Assembly (NCBI GenBank): GCA_963704155.1
Contig: CAVPHF010000039.1
Span: forward strand, 62,001 to 126,000
Source of the DNA: Thiohalocapsa sp963704155
Lineage (GTDB): Bacteria > Pseudomonadota > Gammaproteobacteria > Chromatiales > Chromatiaceae
DNA length: 64,000 bases
Reading direction: 5' to 3'
The position numbers and the translations under genes are program-made. The notes below the pieces were generated by a model that did not search any database, was not told the DNA's origin, and worked only from the letters and a program-made list of their open reading frames with translations. This document shows, one piece after another, positions 53,267 through 63,170 of this stretch (within the stretch, counting starts at the first letter, position 1; each line of letters opens with the position of its first letter).

Positions 53267-54409
53267 TTAATACGCTAGCGTATCTTGCGCCCTGATCTCA
53301 GCCACCGTGACACGACGCCACATGCGTCTATATGTCCAGGTGGTATACATCAGTATGATCGGGATAAAGATCACGGCGGCCCAGAACATGACTGTCAGCG
53401 TCAAATGACTCGAGGTCGCATCCCATGCGATCAGGCTGCTGTTGGGGTTGGTGCTCGATGGCATGATGAACGGGAACATGGCGGCGCCTGCGGTCATGAT
53501 GATGCCAGTAATGCCGACAGCGCTCATGATCAGTCCGAGCCCGGCACGGTCCTGCAAGGCCAGCGCGACGGCCAGCCCAAGGCCGGCAAATCCGAGCACC
53601 GGGAATAGCAAGGTCAGCGGGTAGTCGCGATAGTTGGCGAGCCAGGCGCCGGAGTCGATCACCACCTCTTTGGTCAGCGGGTTGGGTGTCGCACCAAGCT
53701 CCGGCATGCTGACGACACGGAAGCCGTCGATACCGAGACTCAGCCAGATGCCGGCGAGCGCGAAAGCGGCGATGGTGATCAGCCCGGTGACCTTCGCCCA
53801 CTGTTTGGCCCGCCCAGCGATCGGCTCCTCGGTCCGCAACTGCAGCCAAATGGCTCCGTGCAGTGTCAGCATGCCGAGACTGATCACACCCGCCAACAGC
53901 GCAAACGGATTCAATAGGCCGAGAAAGCCACCGCTGTAGTAAGGCCGCAGGAACTCGTCCAGATGGAAGGGAACGCCCTGCAGCAGGTTGCCGAAGGCGA
54001 TGCCGAACACCAAGGCCGGCACGGCACCACCGATGAACAGCCCCCAATCCCAGGCGCTGCGCCAGCGCGGATCGGCGATCTTGCTGCGATAATCGAATCC
54101 CACGGGACGAAAGAACAACGCGAACAGCGCCAACAGCATGGCGAAGTAGAAACCGCTGAAGGCGGTCGCATAGACCAGCGGCCAAGCGGCGAAGATAGCG
54201 CCCCCGGCCGTGATCAGCCAGACCTGATTGCCGTCCCAGTGCGGACCGACGGTGTTGATGATGACGCGCCGCTCCTCGTCGTTCTTACCGAGGAACGGCA
54301 GCAGTGTACCAACGCCCATGTCCATCCCGTCGGTGACGGCAAAGCCGATGAACAGCACACCGACTAGCACCCACCAAGTGAACTTCAGCGTTTCGAAGTC
54401 GAGGATCAT
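53267..54409 (-). CDS. cydB: Cytochrome bd quinol oxidase subunit II
   Basis: A 380-residue membrane protein with the CydB opening MILDFETLKFTWWVLVGVLF and FAVTDGMDMGVGTLLPFLG, then about eight further helices including GPHWDGNQVWLITAGGAIFAAW. The ATG at 54409 is one base after the cydA stop. It pairs with CydA and CydX in a high-affinity O2-reducing oxidase. The cydDC assembly genes are not in the window. Confidence 0.96.
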   Translation of the reverse strand: MILDFETLKFTWWVLVGVLFIGFAVTDGMDMGVGTLLPFLGKNDEERRVIINTVGPHWDGNQVWLITAGGAIFAAWPLVYATAFSGFYFAMLLALFALFFRPVGFDYRSKIADPRWRSAWDWGLFIGGAVPALVFGIAFGNLLQGVPFHLDEFLRPYYSGGFLGLLNPFALLAGVISLGMLTLHGAIWLQLRTEEPIAGRAKQWAKVTGLITIAAFALAGIWLSLGIDGFRVVSMPELGATPNPLTKEVVIDSGAWLANYRDYPLTLLFPVLGFAGLGLAVALALQDRAGLGLIMSAVGITGIIMTAGAAMFPFIMPSSTNPNSSLIAWDATSSHLTLTVMFWAAVIFIPIILMYTTWTYRRMWRRVTVAEIRAQDTLAY

Positions 54410-54410
54410 G

Positions 54411-56051
54411 TCAGTCTCCTGAGACCGGTTTGGAGGGCGCAGTCGCCGGCGCCGGGCCTGCGCCCCTGGCCGTCGATGACGTGCCGTCATCACCCCGCGC
54501 CGACCGGGTCTCGTAATGGTATCTGCCCGTATGTAGCGAACTCGGCCCTTGGCGGCCGAACTTGAACATCAGATACATCTCGATCAAAAACAGCGCGCTG
54601 TAGAAGATGACGAACGCGCTCAGACTGACCATCAGATCGCCGGCCGTCAGACTGGAGGCCGCGATGGAGGTCGGCAGCACCTCGCCGATCGCCCAGGGCT
54701 GACGCCCGAACTCAGCAACGAACCAGCCAGTCTCGGCCGCGATCCAGGGAACTGGGATACTGAACAGGAAGGCTCGCAGCAGCCAGCGTTTGTCCTGAAT
54801 CACACGCTTCGCGTTGAAATAGAAGCCGAGCACCAACAACAACAGCATCCAGAAGCCGGCGGCCACCATGATACGGAAGCTCCAGAACAAGGGCGCCACT
54901 TGTGGAATCGAGTCTTTCACGGCCAGCTGGATCTGTTCCTCGGTCGCCTCCGCCGGGTTATCGACATAGCGTTTCAGCAACAGGCCATAGCCGAGGTCGT
55001 CCATGTGCTCCTCGAACGCGCCGCGGTTGTAGTCACTGACCTCGCCGTTGCGCAGCCTTTGCAGGTATTCATAGGCGATCATCCCGGAGCGGATGCGTAC
55101 CTCATGCTGGCGCATCAGGTCTTTCAGCCCCAGCACCTGCTCGTCGAGCGAGCGCGTCGCGATCAGACCGAGCGCCCAAGGGATCTTGACCGCCATGTGG
55201 GTTTCTTCGTCCGCGTTGCTTGGAAGCCCGAAGACGGTGAAGGCGGCAGGCGCGGGCTCGGTCTCCCATTCCGCCTCGATGGCGGCGAGCTTGACCTTCT
55301 GAACGTCGCCGACCTCGTAGCCCGACTCGTCGCCGAGCAGGATCACCGACAGGATCGACGCCAATCCGAAGCCAACCGCGACCGAGAACGAGCGCTTGGC
55401 GAAGGCCAGATCGCGGCCCTTGAGCATGTAGTAAGCGCTGATGCCGGCGACGAACATCGCCCCGGTGACATAGCCCGCGGCGACCGTATGGACGAACTTG
55501 ACCTGCGCGACCGGGTTCATTAACAGCGCCCAGAAGCTGGTCATCTCCATGCGCATGGTCTCGAAACTGAACTCCGACCCGACCGGGTTCTGCATCCAGC
55601 CGTTGGCGATCAGTATCCACATCGCCGATAGATTGGAGCCCAGCGCCATCAAAAAGGTCACCGCCAGATGCTGGCGCTTGGTCAGGCGTTCCCAGCCGAG
55701 GAAGAACAGGCCGATGAAGGTAGACTCCAAAAAGAACGCCATCAGCCCCTCAATGGCCAATGGCGCCCCGAAGACGTCGCCGACATAGTGTGAGTAATAG
55801 GCCCAGTTCATGCCGAACTGGAACTCCATGGTCAAGCCGGTGGTGACGCCCAAGGCAAAGTTGATGCCGAACAGCTTGCCCCAGAACTTGGTCATGTCCC
55901 GGTAGATCTCGCGTCCGGTCATCACGTAGACGCTCTCCATGATCACCAGGATCCAGGAAAGCCCCAAGGTCAGCGGCACGAACAGGAAGTGGTACATCGC
56001 GGTGGCCGCGAACTGCCATCGCGACAGCTCGATCATTGTGCTGTCAAGCAT
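54411..56051 (-). CDS. cydA: Cytochrome bd quinol oxidase subunit I
   Basis: A 546-residue CydA. The N-terminus LSRWQFAATAMYHFLFVPLT carries the haem b595 ligand His21 (His19 of E. coli), followed by KLFGINFALGVTTGLTMEFQFG. The quinol-binding Q-loop region follows the fifth helix. The length, with a long loop, fits the E. coli type. It oxidises quinol and reduces O2 to water. The first gene of the cydABX operon; a promoter is expected in the 333 bases upstream, where I see no gene and no clear FNR or ArcA site. Confidence 0.96.
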   Translation of the reverse strand: MLDSTMIELSRWQFAATAMYHFLFVPLTLGLSWILVIMESVYVMTGREIYRDMTKFWGKLFGINFALGVTTGLTMEFQFGMNWAYYSHYVGDVFGAPLAIEGLMAFFLESTFIGLFFLGWERLTKRQHLAVTFLMALGSNLSAMWILIANGWMQNPVGSEFSFETMRMEMTSFWALLMNPVAQVKFVHTVAAGYVTGAMFVAGISAYYMLKGRDLAFAKRSFSVAVGFGLASILSVILLGDESGYEVGDVQKVKLAAIEAEWETEPAPAAFTVFGLPSNADEETHMAVKIPWALGLIATRSLDEQVLGLKDLMRQHEVRIRSGMIAYEYLQRLRNGEVSDYNRGAFEEHMDDLGYGLLLKRYVDNPAEATEEQIQLAVKDSIPQVAPLFWSFRIMVAAGFWMLLLLVLGFYFNAKRVIQDKRWLLRAFLFSIPVPWIAAETGWFVAEFGRQPWAIGEVLPTSIAASSLTAGDLMVSLSAFVIFYSALFLIEMYLMFKFGRQGPSSLHTGRYHYETRSARGDDGTSSTARGAGPAPATAPSKPVSGD

Positions 56052-56384
56052 CGTCAGGATTCCGCTCTTTGAGTGAGTCCCATCGGACGCGGTCGGATCA
56101 TCGCGCCGGCATCGTCCGTCCCGCCGTTCGGCCCGCCTTGCGTCATGTGGCCGCGGCCTTCCCGAGCACGACTGCGGCTATGTCGGATAACCCTGCACGG
56201 AGGTGCCGCGGGCATGCGTCGGGCTAGGGTCAGGAGGGTATCGACGCCAGCAAGCGATCGGAAATGCGATATCGCAATGCCGAGCATGTTGGTCGGGGAA
56301 GGCGTCCGACCGAGATGACGCCGGTCAAGTGATGGGAGCGAACAACCCCATAGGCATAGAGGTGACTTCCGCCGCCAGCGCGGG
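56052..56384. other. Gap upstream of cydA
   Basis: 333 bases between the end of the PAS-GGDEF gene and the start of cydA, both on the minus strand. It should hold the cyd promoter. I could not identify an FNR/ArcA-type palindrome, a T-rich terminator or an open frame with a ribosome site. Confidence 0.55.
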
Positions 56385-58565
56385 CTAGGCGATCCGATTC
56401 CCGGATGGAGCGCCAGCAGTCCCATCAGCGCGGCGACGCTCGCGCTGAGGCTCGTCTTGGCCGTTGTCAGTACGGGCGGACGCGGCCGGATCCGCTTCGC
56501 CATCGACCCCGGCAACGCATGCAACTGGTTCTGATGGACCACCGAACACAAGACCCCGGCCCCAATCGATTCCGAGCTCGATCAGGCGCCGAGCGCTCGC
56601 CTCGTCGTCCACCTGCTTGGCAATTGTCTTGATACCAAGATCACTGGCGCAGCCGCGAATTCCGGCCAGGAAGGCACGGGCGCGGGGCGACTCGTTCGCC
56701 AGTCGGATCAGCTGTGTATCGATGCCGACGAAATCCACCGGCAGCTGCGTTAGGAAACATACGGAGGACGCCTGGCTGCCGAAGTCACTGATCGCCAGAC
56801 GACACCCGAGTTCCAGCAATGGTGCCAGTGCCTCTGCTATCTGCTCGGTCTCCGCCTTCATCTGCAACTCACTGATTGTCAGGACCAGGTGCGCGATTCC
56901 CGCAGACCCTTGCAGGCGCTTACCTATCTCTGCGGCGAGTTCTCCAATGGCGTCGCGGCGAGCGATCAGATCGCCAGAGACATTGATGAATTCAAGAATC
57001 TGCGCGCCGTTTCCGGGCGGCATCTGGGCGAGCCGCCGCAGCGTGGCACGGAACATCGCGAGGTCAACCCGATGCAAAAGACCCATCTGCTGGGTCAAAC
57101 CGATGAAACGCCCCCCCGGGAGAAGCCGCCCGTCGGCGGCTGCGATGCGCGCCAATGCCTGTTCGCCGACGACGAGCCGGCCCTGTAGATCGACCACCGG
57201 CTGGAACGCCTGCAGGATACCGTCCGTCTCAATCGCCTTCTTCACCAAGAGCGCGGTATCAAAGGCATCAGCACCGCCCTCGCTGCCGCTGTAACAGACC
57301 TGATTGCGACCGGCATCTTTGGCGCGATAAAGGGCCTGATCGGATCGACCCAGCACAGCATCCAGCTCGTCCTCCCGCGCTTGGCCAACGGAGAACCCGA
57401 CGCTGACACTGACATCGATGCGGCGTGCACCAATCTCGATCGGCCTCTGCGCGACCGTCTTACGCAGTCGATCCAATGCCATCAGCGCCTGCACCTCGCT
57501 CGCGCCAGGCAGTGCGACGACGAACTCCTCGCCACCCCAACGCCCCACCCAATCCGATTCCCGTACGCTCGATCGCAATGTCTCCGCAACGCTCCGCAGA
57601 ACGCTGTCTCCGGCCGCGTGCCCGAAGGTATCGTTGACCTGCTTGAAGTGGTCGAGGTCGACAATCGCGAGCGCGTATGACCGCCGCGACCGACCGCTGT
57701 CGGCGTGGATCCGTTGCAGCGACTGCCAGCTTCCTCGCCGGTTCAGAAGACCGGTAAGCTCATCGTGGTCGGCGAGATAATTCAGTTTGAGCTCCGCCTC
57801 CTTGCGCCGAGTCACGTCCATGTGTGTGCCGGCGGTGCGGGTCGGCATACCACTGGCGTCGCGAGCATAGACCTGAGCCCGATCCAGTATCCAAACCCAA
57901 TGCCCATCACGATGGCGCATCCGAAACTCCGCTTCGAACGCGTCCGTTTCATTTCTCAGCACGCGCTGCGCCAGTTCCGACACCGGCTCCCAATCGTCGG
58001 GATGAACCAGCAGCGGCCAGGTTTCGGTGTCAATGCGTATACTGCCCGGCGCATGGCCAAGCATCGCAAAATAGCGCGCATCGGCGAATGCGGCGCCGAG
58101 CGGCCGGTCGGCGGTATAAAGGCCGATGTCACCGGCCGCGAGTGCCAACGCAAGCCGCTCGTTCACCTCGGCGAGGATTTTCTCGGTTTGCTTGCGGTCG
58201 CTGATCTCGCGGCCAACGCCGACGATCGAGGTTAGGCGTTCAGCATCATCCAGCACGCCGGTGAACGACCAGCCGAACCAACGCCAACCGCTTTGGGTCG
58301 ATAACCGCTGCTCCAGGTACGATCGGTGCGGCGGCGAAGCCAGATCCTCGAGCCGCGCAGAGGCCAGCTCGCGCTCAGCCTTGTGCACCAAGCTCAAGTA
58401 AGATCCACCGAGCAGCTCTTGCGCCTTGCGGCCGAAGGTCCGGCAGCAGCTCGGATTCACATAGAGAAAACCGCCCTCGCGGCCGATCTCAATGACGAGT
58501 TCCTGCTGCCGTTCGACAAGCCTGCGATACTGATCATCGTCTGCGGGCACTGGAACTGGCTCCAC
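56385..58565 (-). CDS. PAS-PAS-GGDEF-EAL protein with degenerate EAL domain
   Basis: A 726-residue signalling protein. Two PAS domains (about 12-125 and 140-255) are followed by a GGDEF domain with GGEEF at 344-348 and an RESD inhibitory site at 335-338, so it should be an active, product-inhibited diguanylate cyclase. The C-terminal EAL domain (about 445-680) has lost key residues: the EAL Glu is Gln469, the first Asp of DDFG is Ser593, the Lys of KID is Gly614, and AEGVE reads AKQVD. It is likely inactive as a phosphodiesterase and may bind c-di-GMP or act in regulation. The start is a GTG with a weak site. No membrane helix is visible. Confidence 0.88.
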   Translation of the reverse strand: MEPVPVPADDDQYRRLVERQQELVIEIGREGGFLYVNPSCCRTFGRKAQELLGGSYLSLVHKAERELASARLEDLASPPHRSYLEQRLSTQSGWRWFGWSFTGVLDDAERLTSIVGVGREISDRKQTEKILAEVNERLALALAAGDIGLYTADRPLGAAFADARYFAMLGHAPGSIRIDTETWPLLVHPDDWEPVSELAQRVLRNETDAFEAEFRMRHRDGHWVWILDRAQVYARDASGMPTRTAGTHMDVTRRKEAELKLNYLADHDELTGLLNRRGSWQSLQRIHADSGRSRRSYALAIVDLDHFKQVNDTFGHAAGDSVLRSVAETLRSSVRESDWVGRWGGEEFVVALPGASEVQALMALDRLRKTVAQRPIEIGARRIDVSVSVGFSVGQAREDELDAVLGRSDQALYRAKDAGRNQVCYSGSEGGADAFDTALLVKKAIETDGILQAFQPVVDLQGRLVVGEQALARIAAADGRLLPGGRFIGLTQQMGLLHRVDLAMFRATLRRLAQMPPGNGAQILEFINVSGDLIARRDAIGELAAEIGKRLQGSAGIAHLVLTISELQMKAETEQIAEALAPLLELGCRLAISDFGSQASSVCFLTQLPVDFVGIDTQLIRLANESPRARAFLAGIRGCASDLGIKTIAKQVDDEASARRLIELGIDWGRGLVFGGPSEPVACVAGVDGEADPAASARTDNGQDEPQRERRRADGTAGAPSGNRIA

Positions 58566-59013
58566 GCTTGCATCGCTGACTCACTGCACGCTGTCGAGCA
58601 GCGCGATGAAACGGTTGCTTCTAAAACGCCGACCGTAATGCCGGCCCTAATGCTGACAGCTAACGCCGAAACTTTCTGTGATCACCGTCCACCGCCGCCA
58701 CAATTTATCGTCCCCGTGGATAGATCACGCAAGGAAGCGAGCGACGCCCATGTTCGCTTAACAAACCAAGGGTTTCTGAGATCGGCATCACGGCGATCAG
58801 ATCGTTGCACGACTAGACTTCCGATCAAACTGACAAATCCGGATCGACAACAGGTGCGTTCCCAGGAGACGAGCTGATGTATCCGACTAGGAAAGGACAT
58901 CGGCGCGCGGCCCAAGGCAACGGGCGAGCATCGGTACCTCGCGCACCGACGCCACTTTGCAGCATGTACACGAACAGCAGCCTTAAGCACACGCCGAACC
59001 CTTCTCACCAAGA
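58566..59013. promoter_or_regulatory. Divergent promoter region between the GGDEF and DUF1631 genes
   Basis: 448 bases between two divergent genes linked to c-di-GMP signalling. No open frame with support. A shared control region is expected; I cannot name an operator. Confidence 0.5.
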
Positions 59014-61221
59014 ATGAACGCGAGCATCGACATCGCACCTGCGCGGATGCGCGAGTTATTGCACGAGCTTCGCGACCGGCTGCTCGATACGGTCACCGTG
59101 GCCTACGCCGAGAATCTCAAGCCCGCCAAGCAGGATCTCGTCCAGCTCGGAATGCGAGCAACCGATCCGGACCGCCGCTTACTCTACGAGGCAGGCCATG
59201 CGCTGCTGATCAACGGCGCGTCCGAGCTGCTGCGGCGTTTCCGTAGCGTGTTCGAGGCAGACTATGACAATGCGATCGCCAATCTGGACGGCAGCGAGGC
59301 CAATCCCTGGGAGGCCGTGAGCGAACTGTCGCTGGTGGACGCCGATCAATTCGAGCGTGACCTCGCCATCGATCGCGTTGCGGCCAAGGCCGCGTACAGT
59401 TGCTCACAGCAACTCACCGCGCTCGATCGCCGAGTCAGTGCCATGTTGCACCTCAAGCGGCTCGACTCCGAAAGAAATCCGCTGTCGGTCAAGCGGCTGT
59501 TCAGCGCCTTCGTGCGGGCTGCCGACGACTGCGGCCGCACCGATCAATTGGCCCTCGTCCTACTGGAAACCTTTGAGCACTACACGGCCGGCGATCTGCC
59601 GGACATCTACCGGCAACTGAATCGGCACCTGGCCGACAACGGCGTGCTTCCGACAATGCCGGTGCTGCTCGAGGAAGGCAACCATGAGATCAAGCGCAGC
59701 GCCAGCGATTCGGAGGCCAGCAGCGGCGTCGCTGACGTCTTCGCACAGCTGATCAACGGCCGAAGCGGCGGCCGCGGCCTGGGGACGACAGCATTCGGCG
59801 GACCAGGCACCAATGGCGGCGCGGACGGGTCCGCGTTCGGCGGGAACGGGCTCTCGACCGGCGCGCCGGGCCAAATGGGCACAATGGTGCTCGGCCAACT
59901 GATCGATTCCCTGACGGGTCTACAACGTGGCAATAGCCAAGCGGCGGCCGATCTCGGCATCGAGTTCGACGATTTCGACCCCACCAACAGTGCCGCGCTG
60001 CGCAGCCTCGCCGGTTCACCACTATTGCGCTGGCTAAAACCGACCGACGGTATGACCGTCGACCTGATCGCACAACTATTCGATTGCATCTTTGCCGACC
60101 CCGAGGTCCCAGCCGCCCTTAAGAAAGAACTCGGCCGGCTGCAGGTCCCGATCCTCAAGGTCGCTCTTACCAACAAGGCCTTCTTCTCCGACCAAAGACA
60201 TCCGGCGCGACGGTTGATGGACATCATCGCCGCGGCCGCCCGCGGTTGGGGAAAAGACGGCGAACAACGATTGCTCGAAGCAGTTCAAGGTTCGGTCAAA
60301 AAGGTTGTGGACGACTTCGAGAGCGATACCGGAGTCTTTCGGGCGCAGAGCGAGCAACTGGAGCGGATTCTGCAAGAGGCCGACCAACGCGCGCGCCAAA
60401 ACGTCAGCGAACTGGTGCAGCGGCTCGAGCAGCGTGACCGCAATGTGGTCGCACCCACCGTGGTCGAAGACCAGATCGCACGGCATCTGGCTGGTCAAAA
60501 GGTACCACGCAGCGTGGAGGCGTTCATCAACGACGCCTGGCGCGATCTCCTGATCCGTATCTACATCAACTACGGCGAGAAGAGCGAGCCTTGGCAACGG
60601 GCATTGCAGACGCTGAGCGATCTGATCTGGAGCGTCCAGCCAAAGCAACTACCCGCCGAGCGGCAGCGACTGATGAATCTTCTGCCGGACCTGCTGCACC
60701 GACTGCCCGAAGGCATGGCACAGATCGGACGATCGGAGGCATGGGATCCGTTTCTGCAGGAACTAATGCAGTTTCACATGCGGGCAATCAAGCCAAAGAC
60801 GCATGAACCGGAAGCCGCTGACGAGCCGCCGATACAAGCGGCAGCGTCCAGCCCAACGAACGCGAAAACAGACGCGGAGGTCGCGGCGCGGCAGGGCGTC
60901 GCCGGTCGAGCATACGACGCGAGCATCCCGAGCGCGGACGAATTCACCGAGGCGGCCCGGCGCATCGAAGTGGGCGACTGGATCGAACTCTCAGGCATCG
61001 ACGGCTCGAGCCTGACACTACGCGCCAGCTGGATCAGCCGCCTCAGCGGTCTATCGCTGTTCGCCGACCGCTCCGGCCGTAACCAGCAGATACTGCGGAC
61101 AGAGGTGTTGGCGCAACACCTCCGCCGTGGCAATGCGCGAATACTGAGCAGGGATCCACTGACTCGGCGCGCGGTCGAGAAGCTCTTGACGACCGCATCC
61201 CCGGAGGCCATCGAGGCTTGA
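59014..61221 (+). CDS. DUF1631 protein with PilZ-like C-terminal region
   Basis: A 735-residue protein. The N-terminal 230 residues are helical and carry the DUF1631 start (MRELLHELRDRLLDTV). A Gly-rich linker (about 245-290) follows, then a further helical region and a C-terminal part (about 640-720) with GDWIELSGIDGSSLTLRASW that resembles a PilZ-like beta-barrel. DUF1631 proteins are linked to c-di-GMP in what I know of the family, which fits the divergent PAS-GGDEF gene. Biochemical role unknown. The ATG at 59014 is followed by ASIDIAPARM. Confidence 0.72.
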   Translation: MNASIDIAPARMRELLHELRDRLLDTVTVAYAENLKPAKQDLVQLGMRATDPDRRLLYEAGHALLINGASELLRRFRSVFEADYDNAIANLDGSEANPWEAVSELSLVDADQFERDLAIDRVAAKAAYSCSQQLTALDRRVSAMLHLKRLDSERNPLSVKRLFSAFVRAADDCGRTDQLALVLLETFEHYTAGDLPDIYRQLNRHLADNGVLPTMPVLLEEGNHEIKRSASDSEASSGVADVFAQLINGRSGGRGLGTTAFGGPGTNGGADGSAFGGNGLSTGAPGQMGTMVLGQLIDSLTGLQRGNSQAAADLGIEFDDFDPTNSAALRSLAGSPLLRWLKPTDGMTVDLIAQLFDCIFADPEVPAALKKELGRLQVPILKVALTNKAFFSDQRHPARRLMDIIAAAARGWGKDGEQRLLEAVQGSVKKVVDDFESDTGVFRAQSEQLERILQEADQRARQNVSELVQRLEQRDRNVVAPTVVEDQIARHLAGQKVPRSVEAFINDAWRDLLIRIYINYGEKSEPWQRALQTLSDLIWSVQPKQLPAERQRLMNLLPDLLHRLPEGMAQIGRSEAWDPFLQELMQFHMRAIKPKTHEPEAADEPPIQAAASSPTNAKTDAEVAARQGVAGRAYDASIPSADEFTEAARRIEVGDWIELSGIDGSSLTLRASWISRLSGLSLFADRSGRNQQILRTEVLAQHLRRGNARILSRDPLTRRAVEKLLTTASPEAIEA

Positions 61222-61372
61222 GGCAATTTCTGTCAACCGTCTGACGCGGCCGAGCGCGCGTCTGACCCTCAACGGACCCGTCAAACCTAAATGACCGCGG
61301 CCCTTCCCCCTTGCGGCACGCTGATTCGATCCTTAGCATCGAACGGACCTGTCGCTACCAAAGGCCCGCGCC

Positions 61373-62281
61373 ATGTCCTTCGACCGATCCATGCCCCCCG
61401 TCATCTTTGGCGAAGCGCTGTTCGACTGCTTTCCAGACGGAGCTAAGGTGCTCGGCGGCGCACCCTTTAATGTCGCCTGGCATTTATCCGCGTTCGGCGC
61501 GGCGCCGGTCTTCATCAGCCGGGTCGGCGAGGATGACTTGGGCGATCGTATCGGACAGGCCATGTCGGCGCAGCGCATGACGCAGGTCGGGCTTCAACGC
61601 GACCCGCTCCATGGCACCGGTTCCGTGCAGGTGTCGCTGGTGGACGGCGAGCCCAGCTACGATATCGTCTTCGATCGCGCCTACGATCATATCGACCCCG
61701 GCGCGCTACCAAGGCTTCCCGCGGGCGCCCTGCTCTATCACGGCAGCCTCGCACTGCGCCATGGCATCTCGGCCAAGGCGCTCGGCGCACTGCGCGAGGC
61801 GCTCGATCCGGCTGTCTTCGTCGACGTCAACCTGCGCGATCCCTGGTGGGACAAAACCGCCGTGCGCGGCATGATCGAGGCCGCCCGCTGGGTCAAGCTA
61901 AACGCCGATGAACTGGCGATGCTCGCACCGGCCGTAGACGACAGGGCCGGCGACCCGATCGAGACGCGCGCACTCGCCTTGCTGCAACGCCATGGACTGG
62001 AACTGGTCGTCACGACGCTCGGCGCCGCCGGGTCACTCGCGCTGGGTGCCGACGGCACGGTCTGCCGCGTCGCGCCCCAAGGGTCAGTCCAAGTCGTGGA
62101 CGCGGTGGGTGCCGGAGACGGCTTCGCGTCAGTGCTGATACTGGGTCTGCTGCACGACTGGCCGCTGCAACAAACCCTGGAGCGGGCGCAGGCGTTTGCC
62201 TCGGCCATCGTTGGTCAGCGCGGCGCGACGGTCAGGGATCCAGAATTCTACGCCAGCTTCGCGCGTAGCTGGCAGTTATGA
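61373..62281 (+). CDS. PfkB-family sugar kinase, probable fructokinase
   Basis: A 302-residue PfkB/ribokinase-type kinase. An N-terminal GGAPFNVAWHLSAFG is typical of fructokinases, and the catalytic Asp249 lies in VVDAVGAGDGFASV. It would phosphorylate fructose to fructose-6-phosphate with ATP. The GH13 phosphorylase at 38702 would release fructose if its substrate is sucrose. It lies 151 bases downstream of the DUF1631 gene but is probably separate. Substrate is inferred, not shown. Confidence 0.82.
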   Translation: MSFDRSMPPVIFGEALFDCFPDGAKVLGGAPFNVAWHLSAFGAAPVFISRVGEDDLGDRIGQAMSAQRMTQVGLQRDPLHGTGSVQVSLVDGEPSYDIVFDRAYDHIDPGALPRLPAGALLYHGSLALRHGISAKALGALREALDPAVFVDVNLRDPWWDKTAVRGMIEAARWVKLNADELAMLAPAVDDRAGDPIETRALALLQRHGLELVVTTLGAAGSLALGADGTVCRVAPQGSVQVVDAVGAGDGFASVLILGLLHDWPLQQTLERAQAFASAIVGQRGATVRDPEFYASFARSWQL

Positions 62282-62456
62282 GCAGCGGATGTGATTGACC
62301 GCCACCGGTCGGGCGCGGCTCCCGGCCGTCGCGACATTGCCAAGCGAGAAATGCGCTAAGGCGCATCCAGCACTGGATCAGATCATCGGTATCGGTGTCA
62401 CGGAGCGCATTATTCGGCAATGGAGCGAGATTCAATCCTCGACCGGGATCCGCACA

Positions 62457-63032
62457 TTATCCCCCGGGGGTGACCCGACTACCCCGCAACAGCGCGTCGG
62501 TACGATACAAGCCGATCAAGGTCTTGGCATCGGTAATGGTCCCGTCGCCGCACCAGGTGAGGGCATCGCTTAACGGCGTCCAGTGCACCTCGATGACCTC
62601 ATCCGCCTCGTGACCGAGGTCCACCTCACTCAGACCGCGTGCCAGGTAGAGATGGATGACCTCAGCAAACACGCCGGGAGAACTATGCAGGAGGCCCAGT
62701 GAATCCCACCTCGCGGCCATCAAACCGGCCTCCTCTGCCAATTCCCGCTCGGCGGTTGCTGTCGGCACCTCTCCCTCATCTATCTTGCCGGCCGGCAGCT
62801 CCCACAACCAACCGCCCGCCACGTACCGATACTGCCGCAACAGACAAACACGCTGACGATCGTCGATGGCGACGGCCGCGGCTCCGCCTGGATGCCGGAT
62901 GACCTCAAGCTCGACATCACGCCCCGTGGGCAGCCGAACGCGCTCCAGCCCTACATCCACCACCTTCCCCTTGAATACGACCCGGCGGCGCGAGTCGGAG
63001 CCGCTGGTGCCCTCCTCGTTTAAGATGATCAT
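62457..63032 (-). CDS. NUDIX hydrolase (ADP-ribose pyrophosphatase-like)
   Basis: About 191 residues from the ATG at 63032 (a GTG at 63044 adds four). The Nudix box is complete: G-x5-E-x7-REL-x-EE-x-GL within PAGKIDEGEVPTAT and AERELAEEAGL. VIRHPGGAAAVAIDD and a following Arg-rich strand match the ADP-ribose pyrophosphatase (NudF/E) branch. It splits nucleoside diphosphate sugars to AMP and sugar phosphate. In a window with two ADP-glucose synthases, ADP-sugar hydrolysis is a possible physiological link, but substrate is not readable. Confidence 0.88.
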   Translation of the reverse strand: MIILNEEGTSGSDSRRRVVFKGKVVDVGLERVRLPTGRDVELEVIRHPGGAAAVAIDDRQRVCLLRQYRYVAGGWLWELPAGKIDEGEVPTATAERELAEEAGLMAARWDSLGLLHSSPGVFAEVIHLYLARGLSEVDLGHEADEVIEVHWTPLSDALTWCGDGTITDAKTLIGLYRTDALLRGSRVTPGG

Positions 63033-63170
63033 TGCATCAGGCACGGCCCGTTGCGCGCTTCATAGTGACAATGATAGCAGTCGTCGTCGACGGCTTCAGG
63101 AACCCTGACCCAGTGCAATCGCCTAACCCCAAGCGTGCGCGCGGAAAACCGATGCGATTCGACAAAGCGA

